Below are positions 1-11,231 of a stretch of 64,000 bases of DNA, in pieces. The notes below the pieces were generated by a model. It did no database searches and was not told the DNA's origin. It was given only the letters and a program-made list of their open reading frames with translations. The stretch comes from Canna indica. Its lineage: Eukaryota > Streptophyta > Magnoliopsida > Zingiberales > Cannaceae. Each line of letters opens with the position of its first letter. Within the stretch, counting starts at the first letter, position 1. Made by a program: the position numbers and the translations under genes. Location of the stretch: contig CP136898.1 in NCBI GenBank assembly GCA_034359265.1, positions 34,867,501-34,931,500 on the forward strand, in the 5' to 3' direction.

Positions 1-660
1 TTCATTAACATCACCAATGACCCGATCTGTTTGTAAGCCATCGATGATGACCATCACCAACGGCGAGCGACAGCCCAACCCGTTGCAACAATACCGTGAC
101 AAATAGTAGGGTCGTTGATAACTTAGTAACAACGGCATTGGGCCGTTCCTATTAATATATATATTAAAGTATAGGTGAGCGTCAGTTTTGCCTCACGTAA
201 GCCATCTTTTAGTGAGGGTCAGGACATGACCCTCACCTATACTTTTAGTGATGAGACTTTTCCTGACGATGTGTGAGGGCCGGGTGACCCCCACTAGAAG
301 CCTTTAGTGAGGGTCATATGGGGTTTTAGTGAGGGTCGCAACCCTCACTAAAACCCAGATTTCTTGTAGTGATATCAGCAACGGATCGGTGCACCATTGC
401 TGATATTGTTATCAGCCATGGCTCAGCTGATATCAACGGCCCGGTGCACCATTGTTGATATTGTTATCAGCCATGGCTCAGCAATAGCTAAAATGTTGTT
501 GCTAATATAGTTATCAACGACAGCCCACGGTCAAGGTAAAGCCATTGCTGAAGGACTGTTGTTGAGCTGTTGCTAATGACCTATATCAACGGATTTAAGG
601 TTGCGGCCCAAGAATTACGATAAGCTTTCATCGATGGCTTTTAATCGAACGATCGTAGGT
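1..660. repeat. Subterminal repeat region of the outer CACTA
   Basis: Short degenerate direct and inverted motifs related to CAACGGC and GCCATTGCTGATA recur many times at 1-120 and 372-660. One example is a near-duplicate of about 60 bp containing GGTGCACCATTG at 376-480. The same motif style appears at 31,905-32,225. Arrays like this near the termini are typical of CACTA elements, where they bind the element-encoded protein. The stretch is interrupted by the CACTA end at about 121-371. Confidence 0.5.
121..371. mobile_element. Terminus of a second, nested CACTA-type element
   Basis: The block ends in TTTCTTGTAGTG (360-371), the reverse complement of the plant CACTA terminus CACTACAAGAAA. 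It is packed with inverted TAGTGAGGGTC / GACCCTCAC motifs, including a perfect-looking inverted pair around 172-242 (AGTATAGGTGAG against CTCACCTATACT). The other end was not found in the window, so the left boundary given is approximate. It may be a short internally deleted element or the end of one starting outside the window. Confidence 0.5.
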
Positions 661-955
661 AAGCCGTCGCTAATGTTATTAACCTGTAACTAAAAAATTA
701 AAAATTAGAAATTTCCATTAATACATTATACATAACTCACACACTCATACACACATCAATTCCCAACATCACAGATACACCCAGATATACATCAAAATAA
801 TTATATTTATATTAATAATTATCAACAATCGTATAAAAAACTATACTAATCAAAACTATATATGAATCAAAATTATCGTATCAACACGATACGATCAAAA
901 CTATCGTAAGTGAAGTATAGTCAACAATATCAAGTCAACATTATCAAATAAAGTT
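661..955. other. AT-rich spacer inside the outer CACTA
   Basis: This AT-rich stretch shows no coding potential on either strand. It contains short repeats of AATTATCGTAT and TCAACA type. It is probably untranslated 3' sequence of the CACTA element. Confidence 0.3.
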
Positions 956-1290
956 TCACTGCGATGGAGGATGGTTGGGATCATGCGGCGGGGTCTACAG
1001 TGCCTTAGTGTAGATTGGCGTGGACTAGGTCGAGGACGATGGATCTGATGTTGGTGGGATGGTACCGCCAGATTGAGCTGTGATATGTCTCCTCATGGCA
1101 TGCATCTCCTATATCATCTAATTCTGACGCCCAACCTGCTCCTCCAATGTTGCTATCCAACTCTGATCCTGAGATCGGGATGTGGAGGGCTGCTCACCGA
1201 CGAGCAAAGGGGTCGATGCCCCAAGTGTCACGAGCACGACTCGTGCATGACCACTGTCTGCGAAGCCATATACGCGGCCATGGTCTTCTA
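956..1290 (-). pseudogene. C-terminal remnant of a CACTA second ORF (Transposase_24-like tail)
   Basis: The minus-strand frame reads a short coiled-coil-like segment (SWIATLEEQVGRQN), then MHAMRRHITAQSGG and a Pro/Ser/Thr-rich tail (TIPPTSDPSSST), ending at a TGA at 956-958. This layout resembles the C-terminal end of the Ptta/En-Spm proteins that accompany TNP2 in plant CACTA elements. At least four in-frame stops show that it is dead. The rest of the ORF is missing because gypsy sequence begins at about 1,307. The family call is inference from layout, not from a conserved catalytic motif. Confidence 0.4.
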
Positions 1291-1306
1291 CACGAGATTG
1301 TATTTT

Positions 1307-2900
1307 TGTTTCTGTTCCTGCTTGAGAGTCAGGGTCTTTTGGTCCGGTCTACTGTATCTCTTGGTCTGGTTCAACACCGGCATGGGGGACCTACAAAAGA
1401 TACTCCGACGCCCAAGTTAGGGTGATTCCAAGATGGAGATTTATGGAATTAAAACTTAGGGTTACCTGGGTGGGCCGTGTCTATATATATTATAGGTGGA
1501 GGTGATTATGCTGCCCGATAATCTCCTTAGAATTGTTGCCCAGAATAGGTCGAGGCCAATCCCGGAGATAACAAGTTTATGATGGTATAGTTCTCGTGAT
1601 AAGGGAGGACCTAGGAGTCCATATTTGGCCAGGTGGGTCCTCCGGATAGAGCTGTTTGACTTGACTCGGTTTGGCTCAAAGGTGTTGCTTGGGCATAGTC
1701 CCCTGGGCAGGGCCGTGTGGTTTGGTTCGGAATGAAGGGTGGGGCGTTGTTGGGTCTAGTCCTACCGGGCCCAATAGTTATAGTCCAGTCCATAGCCCCC
1801 GAGCTTGGTCGGCGTCTAGAAGACTACGTGCCAAGCTCTTGAGTTGAGCGAGTTTCTTTCTTGATGTTAGGGTGTCTTTTTGGGGAAATCTCGGATGAGT
1901 TGGCCAGGCCATACTGGGTGACCAGGGAGAAGACGTCGATTTTGTCGGGTGCTGGGGCTGAGTTGAAAAGAATGATTAAGGAGGCCGATCTAGTTGAGGG
2001 CGGCCATAATGACATGAAGGGCTATAGGGAAGCCAGATTGTTGCAGGTGGTTTGTGTGTTTCCTCTGGTGGGCATGTGGCGGCTCTTCGTGTCACTTTAG
2101 AGTACGTCAAATTGGTATTTTTGCCGTGTTTAACATATGCCTTCTTGGCTTCCACACTTAGTATGGTGGTTTTGCTAGTGGAGATCTTCTCACCTTGCAT
2201 GGCGGCTGCTAATTGGCCTTCGTCCCCTCGTTTTTGGGGAGACATCATTGTGAAAAAAGGGGCTCGTTCGTATGATGGAGTGAGTTTCTAGGGAGCCATC
2301 AATTTTTGAGCTGGTCGGCATAGATTCAGTTTCCTCTTTGCTATGGGTCGTTCGATGAGGAATTGGGGTCTATAAAAGGGCTTCCCCTTCTTCGGTTTGC
2401 GAGTTTTCCTTACGTTTCCTTAGCCTTCGTCTTTGGCAAGCTTTAGTGGTGTCTTCCTTAACTTGTTACTTCCTACATTCACTAACTCTCACCGGTAAGT
2501 TTTCTCAGCCTCAAGCTCCAGTGTTTATGATTAACTTTGGGTTTTCATCTTTTCGCAAGAGTTGTTTAGCCCCTCTTTGTCTTTCAAGTATGAGTACCCT
2601 ATTCTTGAACGTCCTCGGTATGCGTTCTCGCTTGACAGAGATGCGAGAGAGGTCCACCGGGGATTGGGGAAAGAATTCGCTAGTGGATAAGTTATTCGAA
2701 CTTGGCCTCACAGTCTTGGAAGCCATAGGTTTCAGGAGTGGGGGTGGAAGTGATCGGCTCCTCAGCCTCTTTGCATTCCCCATTCCTTCTTGGTTCGTTG
2801 GCGGGGCATCGTAAGAGGGCTTGATATTTGGGGGAGAACCTACTCGCTGAGTCGAATGCTCGCCAGCATATCTGCAGGGGTTCGTCAAGCGTCAGCCCAG
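1307..2900 (+). mobile_element. Ty3/gypsy-family LTR and leader (copy G0)
   Basis: The segment 1,307-1,860 aligns by eye, in order, with 32,470-32,647 followed by 39,098-39,430. Shared blocks include TACAAAAGATACTCCGACGC and the 'gagcttggtcggcgtctaga' region. In the second copy the preceding sequence is a gypsy pol end, which supports an LTR starting near TGTTTCTGTTCC at 1,307. Downstream lies a TATA box and a probable 5' leader. No primer-binding site was recognised. The short open frames here have no recognisable domain. Confidence 0.5.
2371..2384 (+). promoter_or_regulatory. TATA box of gypsy LTR copy G0
   Basis: TATAAAAGGGCTTC lies in the plus orientation. The related copy has TATAAATAGC at the corresponding place (39,741), so both copies keep a core promoter at the same position. 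Function is inferred. Confidence 0.45.
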
Positions 2901-3468
2901 CTCGGTGCTACATTTTTATTCTTGGAGCCAGTTGGTTTTTCCAAATAGGGTGGACCTTTGGGAGCATGTCTAGCTTTTGCTGGGCAAGCTGCAGGAGGCT
3001 TCATGAAAGGAGCGTGAAGTGCAGCCCCAAGAGCTCGCGGCCTCTAGGCTTAGGATGATGGAGATGGAGAGGGCTTTGGAGGCAAAGGCTGAAGAAGTCA
3101 CTCGTTTGAGCACAACCATTTCTGAGTCTACCGCCCGGATAGTAGAGTTGGAGAGCAAGGTCAGGGCAAAACTGGAGATGGTCTACTTGGACCTTTCTCT
3201 GGTGGTGACGGCGAAGTCCCATCTGAGGGCTGAGATAGAAGAGGCGAGGGCTGAGGCTGTGAGGTACAACCTGGCTAAGGAGTCCCTTTAGGAGGAGGTG
3301 AAATACCTCCAAGATAACTCCCTTGCCATGTATATGGAAGGTTTCGAGAGGGCTTCCGAGCAAGCCAAACTTCTAGCCCTTAGTGCTGATCTTTCAGGGA
3401 TGGACTTCCTTAAGGAAGTTAAGGATGATCTTTCGGTAAATCGTGAAGCCAAGAGGGAGTTTTCTTGA
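2901..3468 (+). pseudogene. Coiled-coil ORF remnant inside gypsy-type element
   Basis: One plus frame reads a long heptad-like region from about 2,964 to 3,466. It includes KLQEAS, KEREVQPQELAASRL, EMERALEAKAEEVTRLSTT and RAEIEEARAEAVRYNLAKESL, then EEVKYLQDN, and ends with a TGA at 3,466-3,468. In-frame stops after KLQEAS and at 3,289-3,291 break it. Highly charged coiled coils of this type occur in plant proteins annotated as gypsy-type transposon domain proteins. No gag zinc knuckle or pol motif is present. It is likely a non-coding relic carried by a large non-autonomous gypsy derivative. Confidence 0.4.
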
Positions 3469-3864
3469 TCGCTCAGGGGGGACTCTTTCGGCTGTGACTC
3501 CGGGCCAATGCTCATTCTCTCCCATAGGATTCCCTGCTCCGAAAAAAGATGCTCCTGCTGAATGTGCCAAGGCGGGTGCAGCCTTTTCTCAGCAGCTCCT
3601 TTAGATTTTCTTCTGTTGACTATTATGTATTTCTTTGGGGGGATTGGCTGTTTTAGCCCCTTTCTCTTATTTTTGACTTTGACGGTTGCCCCTAAATGGG
3701 TTTATTTTGTTGATTCTATGGCAACTATTGCTCCTTTGTGAGCACATTTTGTGTTGTTTTATACGTAAATCTCCTTTGCTTGGTATTTCATGAAGGGAAT
3801 ATCACTGCCCAATCTTTTGGGCTCTGACTCGGGGTTAAACCATCTGGTTTAGGATTGAACCCCC
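3469..3864. other. Non-coding gypsy-type interior
   Basis: This T-rich plus-strand sequence follows the coiled-coil remnant. I see no open frame with a recognisable domain. It runs into the minisatellite at 3,865. Confidence 0.3.
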
Positions 3865-4045
3865 CTGGTTGAATCGTCTGAAATGATGATTCAAGGTTGA
3901 ATCTTGTGGAATCTGTTTATGATTGAACCATCTAAAATTTGGTTCATGATTGAACCTTCCGAGATTTGGTTCATGGTTGAACCATCTGAAATCTTGTTCA
4001 TGATTGAACCATCTGAAATCTGGTTCATGATTGAACCTTGTAAAA
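3865..4045. repeat. 27-bp minisatellite
   Basis: About six to seven imperfect tandem copies of a 27-bp unit (GATTGAACCATCTGAAATCT plus GGTTCAT). Because 27 is a multiple of three, the minus strand stays open and reads a 9-residue repeat of FNHEPDFRW type. That open frame is a by-product of the repeat and there is no sign that it is a gene. Confidence 0.85.
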
Positions 4046-4059
4046 TTACGTATAAGTAG

Positions 4060-4985
4060 TGGCGTGATAGCCAAGTGGTTTGCACTTAGGCCTAACCTGC
4101 CAAAAGGTGTATGTTGGGGTCGTGTGTAAGGAGTCATGTAGATCTATGGCCAAAAGTATTTGGTGTAAGGAATCATGCACTCGGTGGTTCAGGCCAAACT
4201 CACTAAGGGGTGTAAGGCGGAACCATACGCGAGGAGTTATGTAGGGGGCACTGAGGCTAGGAATAACAGCGTGATAGCCTAAGACTCCACTCGGGGGTTC
4301 AGGCCGAGCTCGCCAAGGAGCGTAAGGTGGAACCACACGCGAGGAGTTATGTAGGGAGCGTTGAGGCCATGAATAATGGCGTGCTAGTCGAAGACTAGGT
4401 TCAGGCCAAGCTCGCCAAGGAGCGTAAGGTGGAACCACGCGCGAGGAGTTATATAGGGGTTGCTGAGGCTAGGAATAATGGCGTGATAGCCGAAAACTAC
4501 CCTTGGGGATTCAGGCCAAGCTCGCCAAGGAGCGTAAGGCGGAACCGCACGCGAGAAGTTTTGTAGGGGGCACTGAGGCCATGAATAATGACATTCTAGC
4601 CGAAGACTGCACTCGGGGGTTAATGGCGTGCTAGTCGAAGACTGCACTCGGGGGTTCAGGCCGAGCTCGCCAAGGAGCATAAGGTGGAACCACATGCGAG
4701 GAGTTATGTAGGGGGCGCTGAGGCTAGGAAAAGGGCGTGATAGCCGAAGACTGCACTTAGGAGTTTAGGCCGAGCTCACCAAGGAGCGTAAGGTGTAATC
4801 GCACATGAGGAGTTATGTAGGGGGAGCTGAGGCCAGGAATAATGACGTGATAGCCGAAGACTGCACTCAGGGGTTCAGGTCGAGCTCACTAAGGAACGTA
4901 AGGCGGAACCACGTGCGAGGAGTTATGTAAGGGGCGTTGAGACCATGAATAATGGCGTGATAGCCGAAGATCAGACTCGATGAAA
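4060..4985. repeat. Tandem array of a ~112-bp unit
   Basis: About eight tandem copies, each containing GCGTGATAGCCGAAGACTGC, TTCAGGCCGAGCTCGCCAAG, GGAGCGTAAGGTGGAACCAC and GCGAGGAGTTATGTAGGG. One copy near 4,586-4,640 is truncated to a short partial unit, a sign of unequal exchange. The array lies within gypsy-type sequence. Long minus-strand open frames across it are repeat artefacts. Confidence 0.85.
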
Positions 4986-5492
4986 ATCGAGCTCCCAAAG
5001 GAGTGCGCTTTGGTTCATTGCGGGCTTAGGAGCCCGAGATAGGCGCTGAGGCTGGCGAGCCAGATTGGTGAAGACCAGGTTTTGGTCACTGCGTGGAGTG
5101 TTTAGGCTTCTGGAGCCGAAGACCGTAAGCTCGAAGATGAAAGTTCGTGCTTAAGAGTTTTTAGAGCGTGTTCGTATGTGGGGACTCAAATGAGTTTCGA
5201 ACAGCGAGATTGCTTTAATAGTTTCCTAATCATTCATAGAGAGAATTGCGAGAAATATAACTCTATTTGAGCGATAAAGAAGTTGTGCATACCGGGGAAG
5301 TGCTCTTTTTGGAGCTTTATTAATGATGTGGTCTCGCATGGTCTCGTTTGGAGTCAATTTCAAGGGCTGAGCCAGGATTGCTTCCGTTAGCGTTGGGCGG
5401 TAGCTTTTGTTTTCCTGCGTTGATGGGGTATTTGATGAGCTTCAACTGGTAGATGTCTCGGACGATAGTTTCTTTCTTAGCATTGAGGGGAG
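4986..5492. mobile_element. Gypsy-type sequence, unresolved part
   Basis: The stretch around 5,030-5,110 (GCTGAGGCTGGCGAGCCAGATTGGTGAAGACC) resembles the repeated unit at 41,462-41,745 next to a minus-strand gypsy pol. The remainder has no recognised domain. It stops where the copia LTR fragment begins at 5,493. Confidence 0.4.
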
Positions 5493-6080
5493 TGATAGGA
5501 TAGTCTCTAAGGGAGCTTCTGTTAATGGACCGTTATATAGGAAGATGCAACCGCTATTGCAACTACTTGAAAGAAACAGAGTGAGTAGCAAATATGAAAT
5601 AACCACAAAACACACACACACACAAGGAATTATTTACGCGGTTCAATGACAAACTCGTCACCTAATCTGTGGGGCCCTCACCGGACAGATACCCAATTTA
5701 CTATCAATATAGTACAAAACAAGTTCCAGGATTTCACAACCCGAAATCCAACTCTCAGTACTACAGTAAATTGGAAATAACAAACAAAACTACTTGCTAT
5801 TGCAAGTACTAACTAACTTGCCTCACTATGATAACTCAATCATAGAGTTTCGTCATCTATACAATATCTGTGTTGTAGTCAGTTAACAACCCAACTCCAT
5901 CTTGACTTGAAGATAATATAAGTAGTTTGTTGACAACTTTGTTTCAGCACATTGGAGTGGATAAGAGTGGATCCATAAGGGGTGGATCACAACTCAATCA
6001 TTCTCTCATTTATTTTATAAACAATGAAGATAATCCAAAAGACACAGCCATTATGCCAGAAGAGAAGCTCAAGTAAACTC
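5493..6080 (-). mobile_element. Copia LTR fragment, family B
   Basis: It starts TGATAGGATAGTCTCTAAGG and follows the other family B LTRs closely (compare 7,883, 9,657 and 32,648). Shared features are the TTTACGCGGTTCA block, CACCTAATCTGTGGGGCCCT and ATTTCACAACCCGAAATCC. Read on the minus strand this is the 3' end of the LTR. It is cut off at the TNP2 pseudogene near 6,080, so only about 590 of roughly 970 bp remain. Confidence 0.7.
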
Positions 6081-7190
6081 CTAACTCCATGATGACCATC
6101 CACTAATAAACTCAAATATTTTCTCATCTATTTCAGCTATGCGATCTTTGCTGTAAGCCCGAAGCCAAGTAGGGAAATCACGATTCCGTAATCTCTTCAA
6201 TTCCTTATTGATGTAAATAGAGTATTTTTGCACCATGTCATTGTCAAATATTTCAATGAATTGTTCAATCTCTGGACAATTGAGTAATACGTACAATTGT
6301 GCTAAATGGTACTCTTCGTCGCTTAAGTGTCGAGACGGATGAGAATCGAAAGCAAGATCAGAGTGATAAAATATATTTAAACGACCATCTGAATGTCGAA
6401 CTGCCTCGGCTTCGTTCCGTGGAAGATGACCAAATCTTGTTTGCACGGTCGATCCAAAGTAAAATGAGCATAATGTTAAATTTTCTTGGATGATATATGA
6501 TTCAGATATTGATCCTTCAACAACTGCGGTGTTCTTTACTTTTTTCTTTAAATGATTCATGTATCTTTCAAATAAGTACATCGACTGGTATTGAACGAGG
6601 CCACCAACTCATGCCTCGTATGCCAAGTGTATCGGTAGATGCTCCATCGAGTCAAAAAAAGCAGGAGGGAAAAATTGCTCCAGCTTGCATATAATTTCGA
6701 TAATATTACTTTCAAGTGCTGATATATCTTCGACTCGATGGACATTTGCACAAATATTTCTAAAAAAACATACTTAATTCAGTCAACGGACCCCAAATAT
6801 TATCAAGTAGAAGATCTCGAAATGCGATCGAAAGCAATCTCTACATGAATACATGACAATCGTGTCTCTTCATCCCTGATATTTTGCAATCATCGACGTT
6901 CGCACATCATGACAAGTTTGAGGCGTATCCATCGGGTAATATGAGATTTTTGATCCATTGACAAACATATTTCATCAGTTGTTTATTTAATACATACGGG
7001 GCCTTCGGCTTAAGATATCGTCTGTTGATCTCTTGTAACTCCAACTCCGGCCTCTTACAAAGTATTTTCAGATCATGTCGGACCTTCACATTATCTTTAG
7101 TTTTATTCGGAAACATCCATCAAAGTGTTAAAATATTATCAAACACATTTTTCTCAATGTGCATGACGTCCAAATTATGCCGAATCAGTA
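6081..7190 (-). pseudogene. CACTA TNP2 transposase, C-terminal half
   Basis: Reading from 7,190 downward, the frames give LLIRHNLDVMHIEKNVFDN, then MFPNKTKDNVKVRHDLK, then a segment ending in LILPDGYASN. These are followed by a DUF4218-like region: LSKLYASWSNF, then MYLFERYMNHLKKKVKNTAV and LSDEEYHLAQLYVLLNCPE. This is the standard order after the DDE region in plant TNP2 proteins. Several frameshifts and stops interrupt it, and it ends at a stop at 6,081 against the LTR fragment. The upstream half of the same gene lies at 29,239-30,778, separated by the 22-kb insertion. Confidence 0.85.
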
Positions 7191-7195
7191 ATGAA

Positions 7196-7882
7196 TGTTG
7201 GTGAAATAGCCTACACACTTGATATACAATGAAACTAACAACAAAAATACAACAATAATGGAGCAATAAATCAAATAATAAAGTACTGGCTCCACAACAA
7301 GATTCCTAGTTTCTTCTTGATGCCTTGATGATGAAACAATTGAAGAGAGAAGACAAGATCAAGGGTTTTTGGCTCAAGCTAGATTTTCCTCAAGAATTCA
7401 CTCAATAAGGCTTAGGAATGATCACAAGATGGCTCAAGAAGGTTAAGAGTGATCAAGGAAGTATAAGAAGGCTGAGGTATCAATATATATAGAGCCATGA
7501 AGAGGGCTCAGGTGAAACACCACTCAACGGCTCGAAAAAGAGCCGTTATCGACCGCCGGTCGATCGGTCGGTCGATCGGATCATCAACTGGACATTGACC
7601 GAACGTCCACTGTGGGTTTTTGCTTCTTGTCGATCGCTCGTTGGTCGCTGGTCAGTCGACCGACCATTCGACCGAAACTGCTCTAAGGGTAGTTTTGGCG
7701 AGGTCTAGTCTCCCTAAGCCTTATATAATATTTCTTAACTTTAAGTTATATAAGGATTACCCCCATTTGGATTCAATAAAAATATCTAAAAAATTAAAAT
7801 CCTTAAGAATCAAAATCTAACTTTTAAGGTTTAGTACAAATATTCGAAAATCGGAAATTTTATAATCTCCCGGGTTAAATAT
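7196..7882 (-). mobile_element. Copia LTR family A, 3' portion (split solo LTR)
   Basis: This is the inverted counterpart of 43,235-43,900. Shared parts include the AAGTTAAGAAATATTATATAAG block, the CATTGTATATCAAGTGTGT block and a stretch of TCGATCGGTCGGTCGATCG palindromes at 7,540-7,670. On the minus strand it ends ATTTCACCAACA, as does the LTR end at 41,459. A sequence present in other copies just before the end is deleted here. Confidence 0.75.
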
Positions 7883-8793
7883 TGACAGGATAGTCTCTAA
7901 GGGAGCTTTCTATTAATAGTCAGTTGCAATTGCTATGTGAACTTCTTTAAAACAGAGTGAGTAACATATATAAAATAACCACAAAGAAAAACACGCAGAA
8001 CACACATGGATTTGTTTACGCAGTTCAGTGACAAACTTATCACCTAATCTGCGGGGCCCTCCCCGGATAGATGCCTAATCCATTATCAACAAAGTACAAT
8101 ACAAGTATTTGGATTTCACACTATGAATCCAACTATCAATACTAAAGTGAATTGGAAATAATAAACCAACTATTTGCTATTACAAGTACTAGCTAACCAC
8201 TTGCCTCTCTATGACAACTCAATCATAGAGTTCTATCCTCCACACAATCTCTATATTATGGTGAGTTCAACAACCCAACTCCACCTTGATTTGAAGATGA
8301 TTGAAAATTTTGTTGGCATCGACACACACTCAACAATCTCAACTCCTCATAAAACTGGCGACTCAGATTCAGCGCATAGGAGACCTACCTATCCTTTTTT
8401 CACTTTCCTCATATATAAAGAAAGCCAACCAACTCCCATTAAAGCCATTTAACACGACTTTAACTTCATCAGCTTCAAACTCAAAAGACAACCATAATAT
8501 ATCATAATACTTCGGTCATAAAAGCCTATAAAAAACCCGCCTAGCTCATCAATGAAGACCACTTCATTTCTTCCATAATTGACCAAGAGATTAAAGATGA
8601 ATACATATATCAATAATAACTATCATGTAAGTATTAATAATTACATCAAACAAAAAGACATCATCGTAGCAGCATTAGTTTCAGCATAAACTCCATAGCA
8701 CCCAAAGCAGGTGTAACTGACTTACAACTGAGAACTTAACTGATATTCCTTTTGCCAAATAGAGCCAACACATAATAAGCCAAAACACCAACA
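7883..8793 (-). mobile_element. Copia LTR family B (3' LTR of a minus-strand element)
   Basis: The plus strand runs from TGACAGGATAGTCTC to CAAAACACCAACA. On the minus strand this is TGTTGGTGTTTTGG...CTGTCA, 911 bp. Immediately beyond it lies ATCTTCCCCTTTGGC, a decayed polypurine tract on the minus strand, followed by the accessory ORF. It is therefore the 3' LTR of a minus-oriented family B element. Confidence 0.8.
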
Positions 8794-9128
8794 ATCTTCC
8801 CCTTTGGCTTATTTGGCAAAACACAAGCTGTCATCACAAACCACATAAGATAAAAAATAGCAATCTAACTGTAGCAGTCTAATTGAAAACACAGATAAAA
8901 TCCCAACAACAACACAGTCATCACATAACAACAAGTATCACAAACATCATAAGTACCACAACCACAACAACCAACTAGTCAAGACAAGAGTTAGTCAGTC
9001 ACCACCATAGATACCAAAATACAATTGCAACCAAATAATAGACACAACACAAAGGGTTGCAACTGAATAAAGTATCATTCTATCTCCCACATTTTTGGAA
9101 AATTAAGCCAAAGGAGTATAGAATTGTA
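8794..9128. other. Spacer between accessory ORF and 3' LTR
   Basis: This A-rich sequence contains many ACAACA/CACAAC short repeats and no coding frame. Near its right end CTCCCACATTTTTGG is a decayed purine tract on the minus strand. It corresponds to the ~350-bp spacer at 24,692-25,040 of the plus-strand family B element. Confidence 0.5.
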
Positions 9129-9614
9129 TCAATCAGAATCAGAAGAACTTGAAGGATTACAAGAAGAAGTAGACGTATGTCCTGCAGGAGTTGATGAGGA
9201 AGCAAAATGGTCAAGAACCTTCTGCTCCAAAGAAACAAGTTGCTTTAGAGAGATGGAGATAGATTCTTTGAGTCTTGAGATCTCTTCTAAGATACTTTGC
9301 TCATTTTCACAATCACTGTTAGAGGGCCTTTAAGAAGAACTAGAAGGTTGGTGAGCAAGAGATTTGAAAGGGGTTTCTACCTTCTTTAACAGCCTTTGGT
9401 GTATTTTTAGGAAAGATCCAAGAGGTTCTAAGACTTCCTCAGCAGAACATTTGAAGCTCTGCTTTTCAAGAATCCCATAAATCATATTAGGAAAAATAAG
9501 AAACTCTCTGGATTTTATTGTCAGCCGAGATCTAAGAGAAATAATCTGATAAAATATCAGATTTCCCAAGTTGAAGTGAATCCCATTAGTGATTTTGTAG
9601 AGTAGAATAGCCAT
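9129..9614 (-). pseudogene. Accessory ORF downstream of pol, family B copia
   Basis: A single minus-strand frame of 162 codons has one internal stop (9,330-9,332). The N-terminal part reads MAILLYKITNGIHFNLGNLI, then SREFLIFPNMIYGILEKQ, which resembles the putative plant transposon protein domain (PF20167-like) often found in retroelement ORFs. The C-terminal part carries a short coiled-coil-like stretch with LKQLVSLEQKVLDHFASSS, then a Ser-rich tail ending SSSDSD. The tail resembles that of the ORF at 24,167-24,691. It lies just upstream of the 3' LTR, where pol has already ended. It has no signal peptide or membrane span. The role is unknown. Confidence 0.6.
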
Positions 9615-9656
9615 CTCTTTTCTTAGAAAGGTGATGTGAGATGCAGGAATCTAGTG

Positions 9657-11231
9657 TGACAATATATATCTTTAAGGGAACTTCTGTTAAGGGCAGTTGA
9701 ATAGGAAGTTATAACTGCTACTAGTAGCAAAGTAAGAACCAAAACAAAAGACACACGCAAACACAAAAGGTTTGTTTACGCAGTTCAGTGACAAAACCTT
9801 TCACCTAATTTGCCGGACACTCATCAGACAGATGCCCAATCCACTCTCTATAAGTACAATATAAGTCATCTGGATTTCACACCCAAAATCCGACTACCAG
9901 TACTATAGTGAATTGGAAATAACAAAAAACTATTTGCTATTACAAGTAAATACCAACTTGCCTCTCTATGACATCCCAACCACAGAGTTCCGTCATCCAC
10001 ATAGCCTTGTGTTGTAGCGAGTTATCCGTCCGAAACCATCTTCACCTAAAGATAAGAAAGATAGATTGTTGCTGTTTGCACTCAGCAGTCTTGCACTCAG
10101 CAATCTTGCACTCAACAGTCTCAACTCAACAGTCTGCATTCAGCAGTCTCAACTCCTCATATAACTTGCAATACAGTTTACACACATTGGAGTGGATCAA
10201 TAGGAGAGGATCAATCTTCTAAAACATTCTTTCACACATTTTGTAACCAAAGTAGACAACCCAAAAGACATAGCTATTACTCTACAAGAGAAACTCCTAA
10301 CTTCATGATGACCATTAACTCCATTAATGACCATTAACTCCATTAATGACCATTAACTCCACCAATGAATGACCAAGACCATAAAGCTTCATGATGATCA
10401 TAACTCCACCAAAGATGACAAAGGACATAAAGTAGTAGCTTCATGATTACCAAAACTCTATTAAGTATCATACAAGACCAAGTCCAAAAATCACTATAAA
10501 TGATCAAGTCTAAAGGTCACCATAAATGATCAATCAAGATTAACTCCACCATATATATATATATCGCAGCAGGATAAACATCATAACAACATAAACTTCA
10601 CTACAACAAGAGTAGTTGAAACTGACCAATGAGTAGTTGAAACTAACCAACGAGCAGTTGCAACTGACTGTGTTGACATAGAAGATTTGTAGATTCATAA
10701 CTTCTCTTTCCTCATAAATAGAGAAGACCAACAAACTTCCATAAATGCCACTTAACAAGGGATCTTAACTTTAGCAGTTTCGAAGTCAAAAGGTAACCAT
10801 AACACATCATAATATTTCGGCCATAAAAGCTCCAAGAAAAACTGCCGTCATAAAAGCTTTTAAGAAAAATCGTCAGCCCATTAATGAAGGCCACTTCATT
10901 TCTTCAATAATTGACTTCGGTCATAAAGACTTCAAGATAACCGTCAGCCCATTAATGAATACAACTTCATTTCTTCCATAAATGAATAGGCAATAAACAA
11001 GTAATTAAAAATGATTTAAAAATATTTGAGATATAAAATAGAATCATCATTAATACTAAAAACCAAAAGTCATTATATTTGCAATATCCTTATCGAGAAA
11101 ACCATAATCTGTAGCAGTAGTTGAAACTGTCTTCAACAGAACTCCTCATAAATGTGATTGACCATTTTAACCAAGAACAACCTGTAAACTTTTGCCAAAT
11201 ATAACCAACAAATATAGGCCAAACACCAACA
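9657..11231 (-). mobile_element. Copia LTR family B, long variant
   Basis: It runs from TGACAATATATATCTTTAAGG to AAACACCAACA on the plus strand, 1,575 bp against about 970 bp in other copies. The extra length lies in 10,220-11,000. It contains a triplicated GACCATTAACTCCATTAAT (10,305-10,370) and three copies of a block with CGTCAGCCCATTAATGAA and CACTTCATTTCTTCC (10,790-10,980). A CAGTCT-rich stretch (10,080-10,160) and a CAGTTGCAACTGAC-type stretch also occur. The TTTGTTTACGCAGTTCAGTG block identifies the family. Confidence 0.75.

Noticed and set aside
1073..2300. Several 60-115-residue frames on both strands
   Set aside because: They are mutually overlapping, without domains, and lie in CACTA and gypsy remnants. 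Only the minus frame at 956-1,290 has family-like content.
4046..4695. Long minus-strand open frames across the tandem array
   Set aside because: They repeat with the ~112-bp unit, shift with unit length and have no start context or domain.
3865..4985. CRISPR-like array
   Set aside because: Repeats are contiguous imperfect tandems without unique spacers, and the DNA is eukaryotic.
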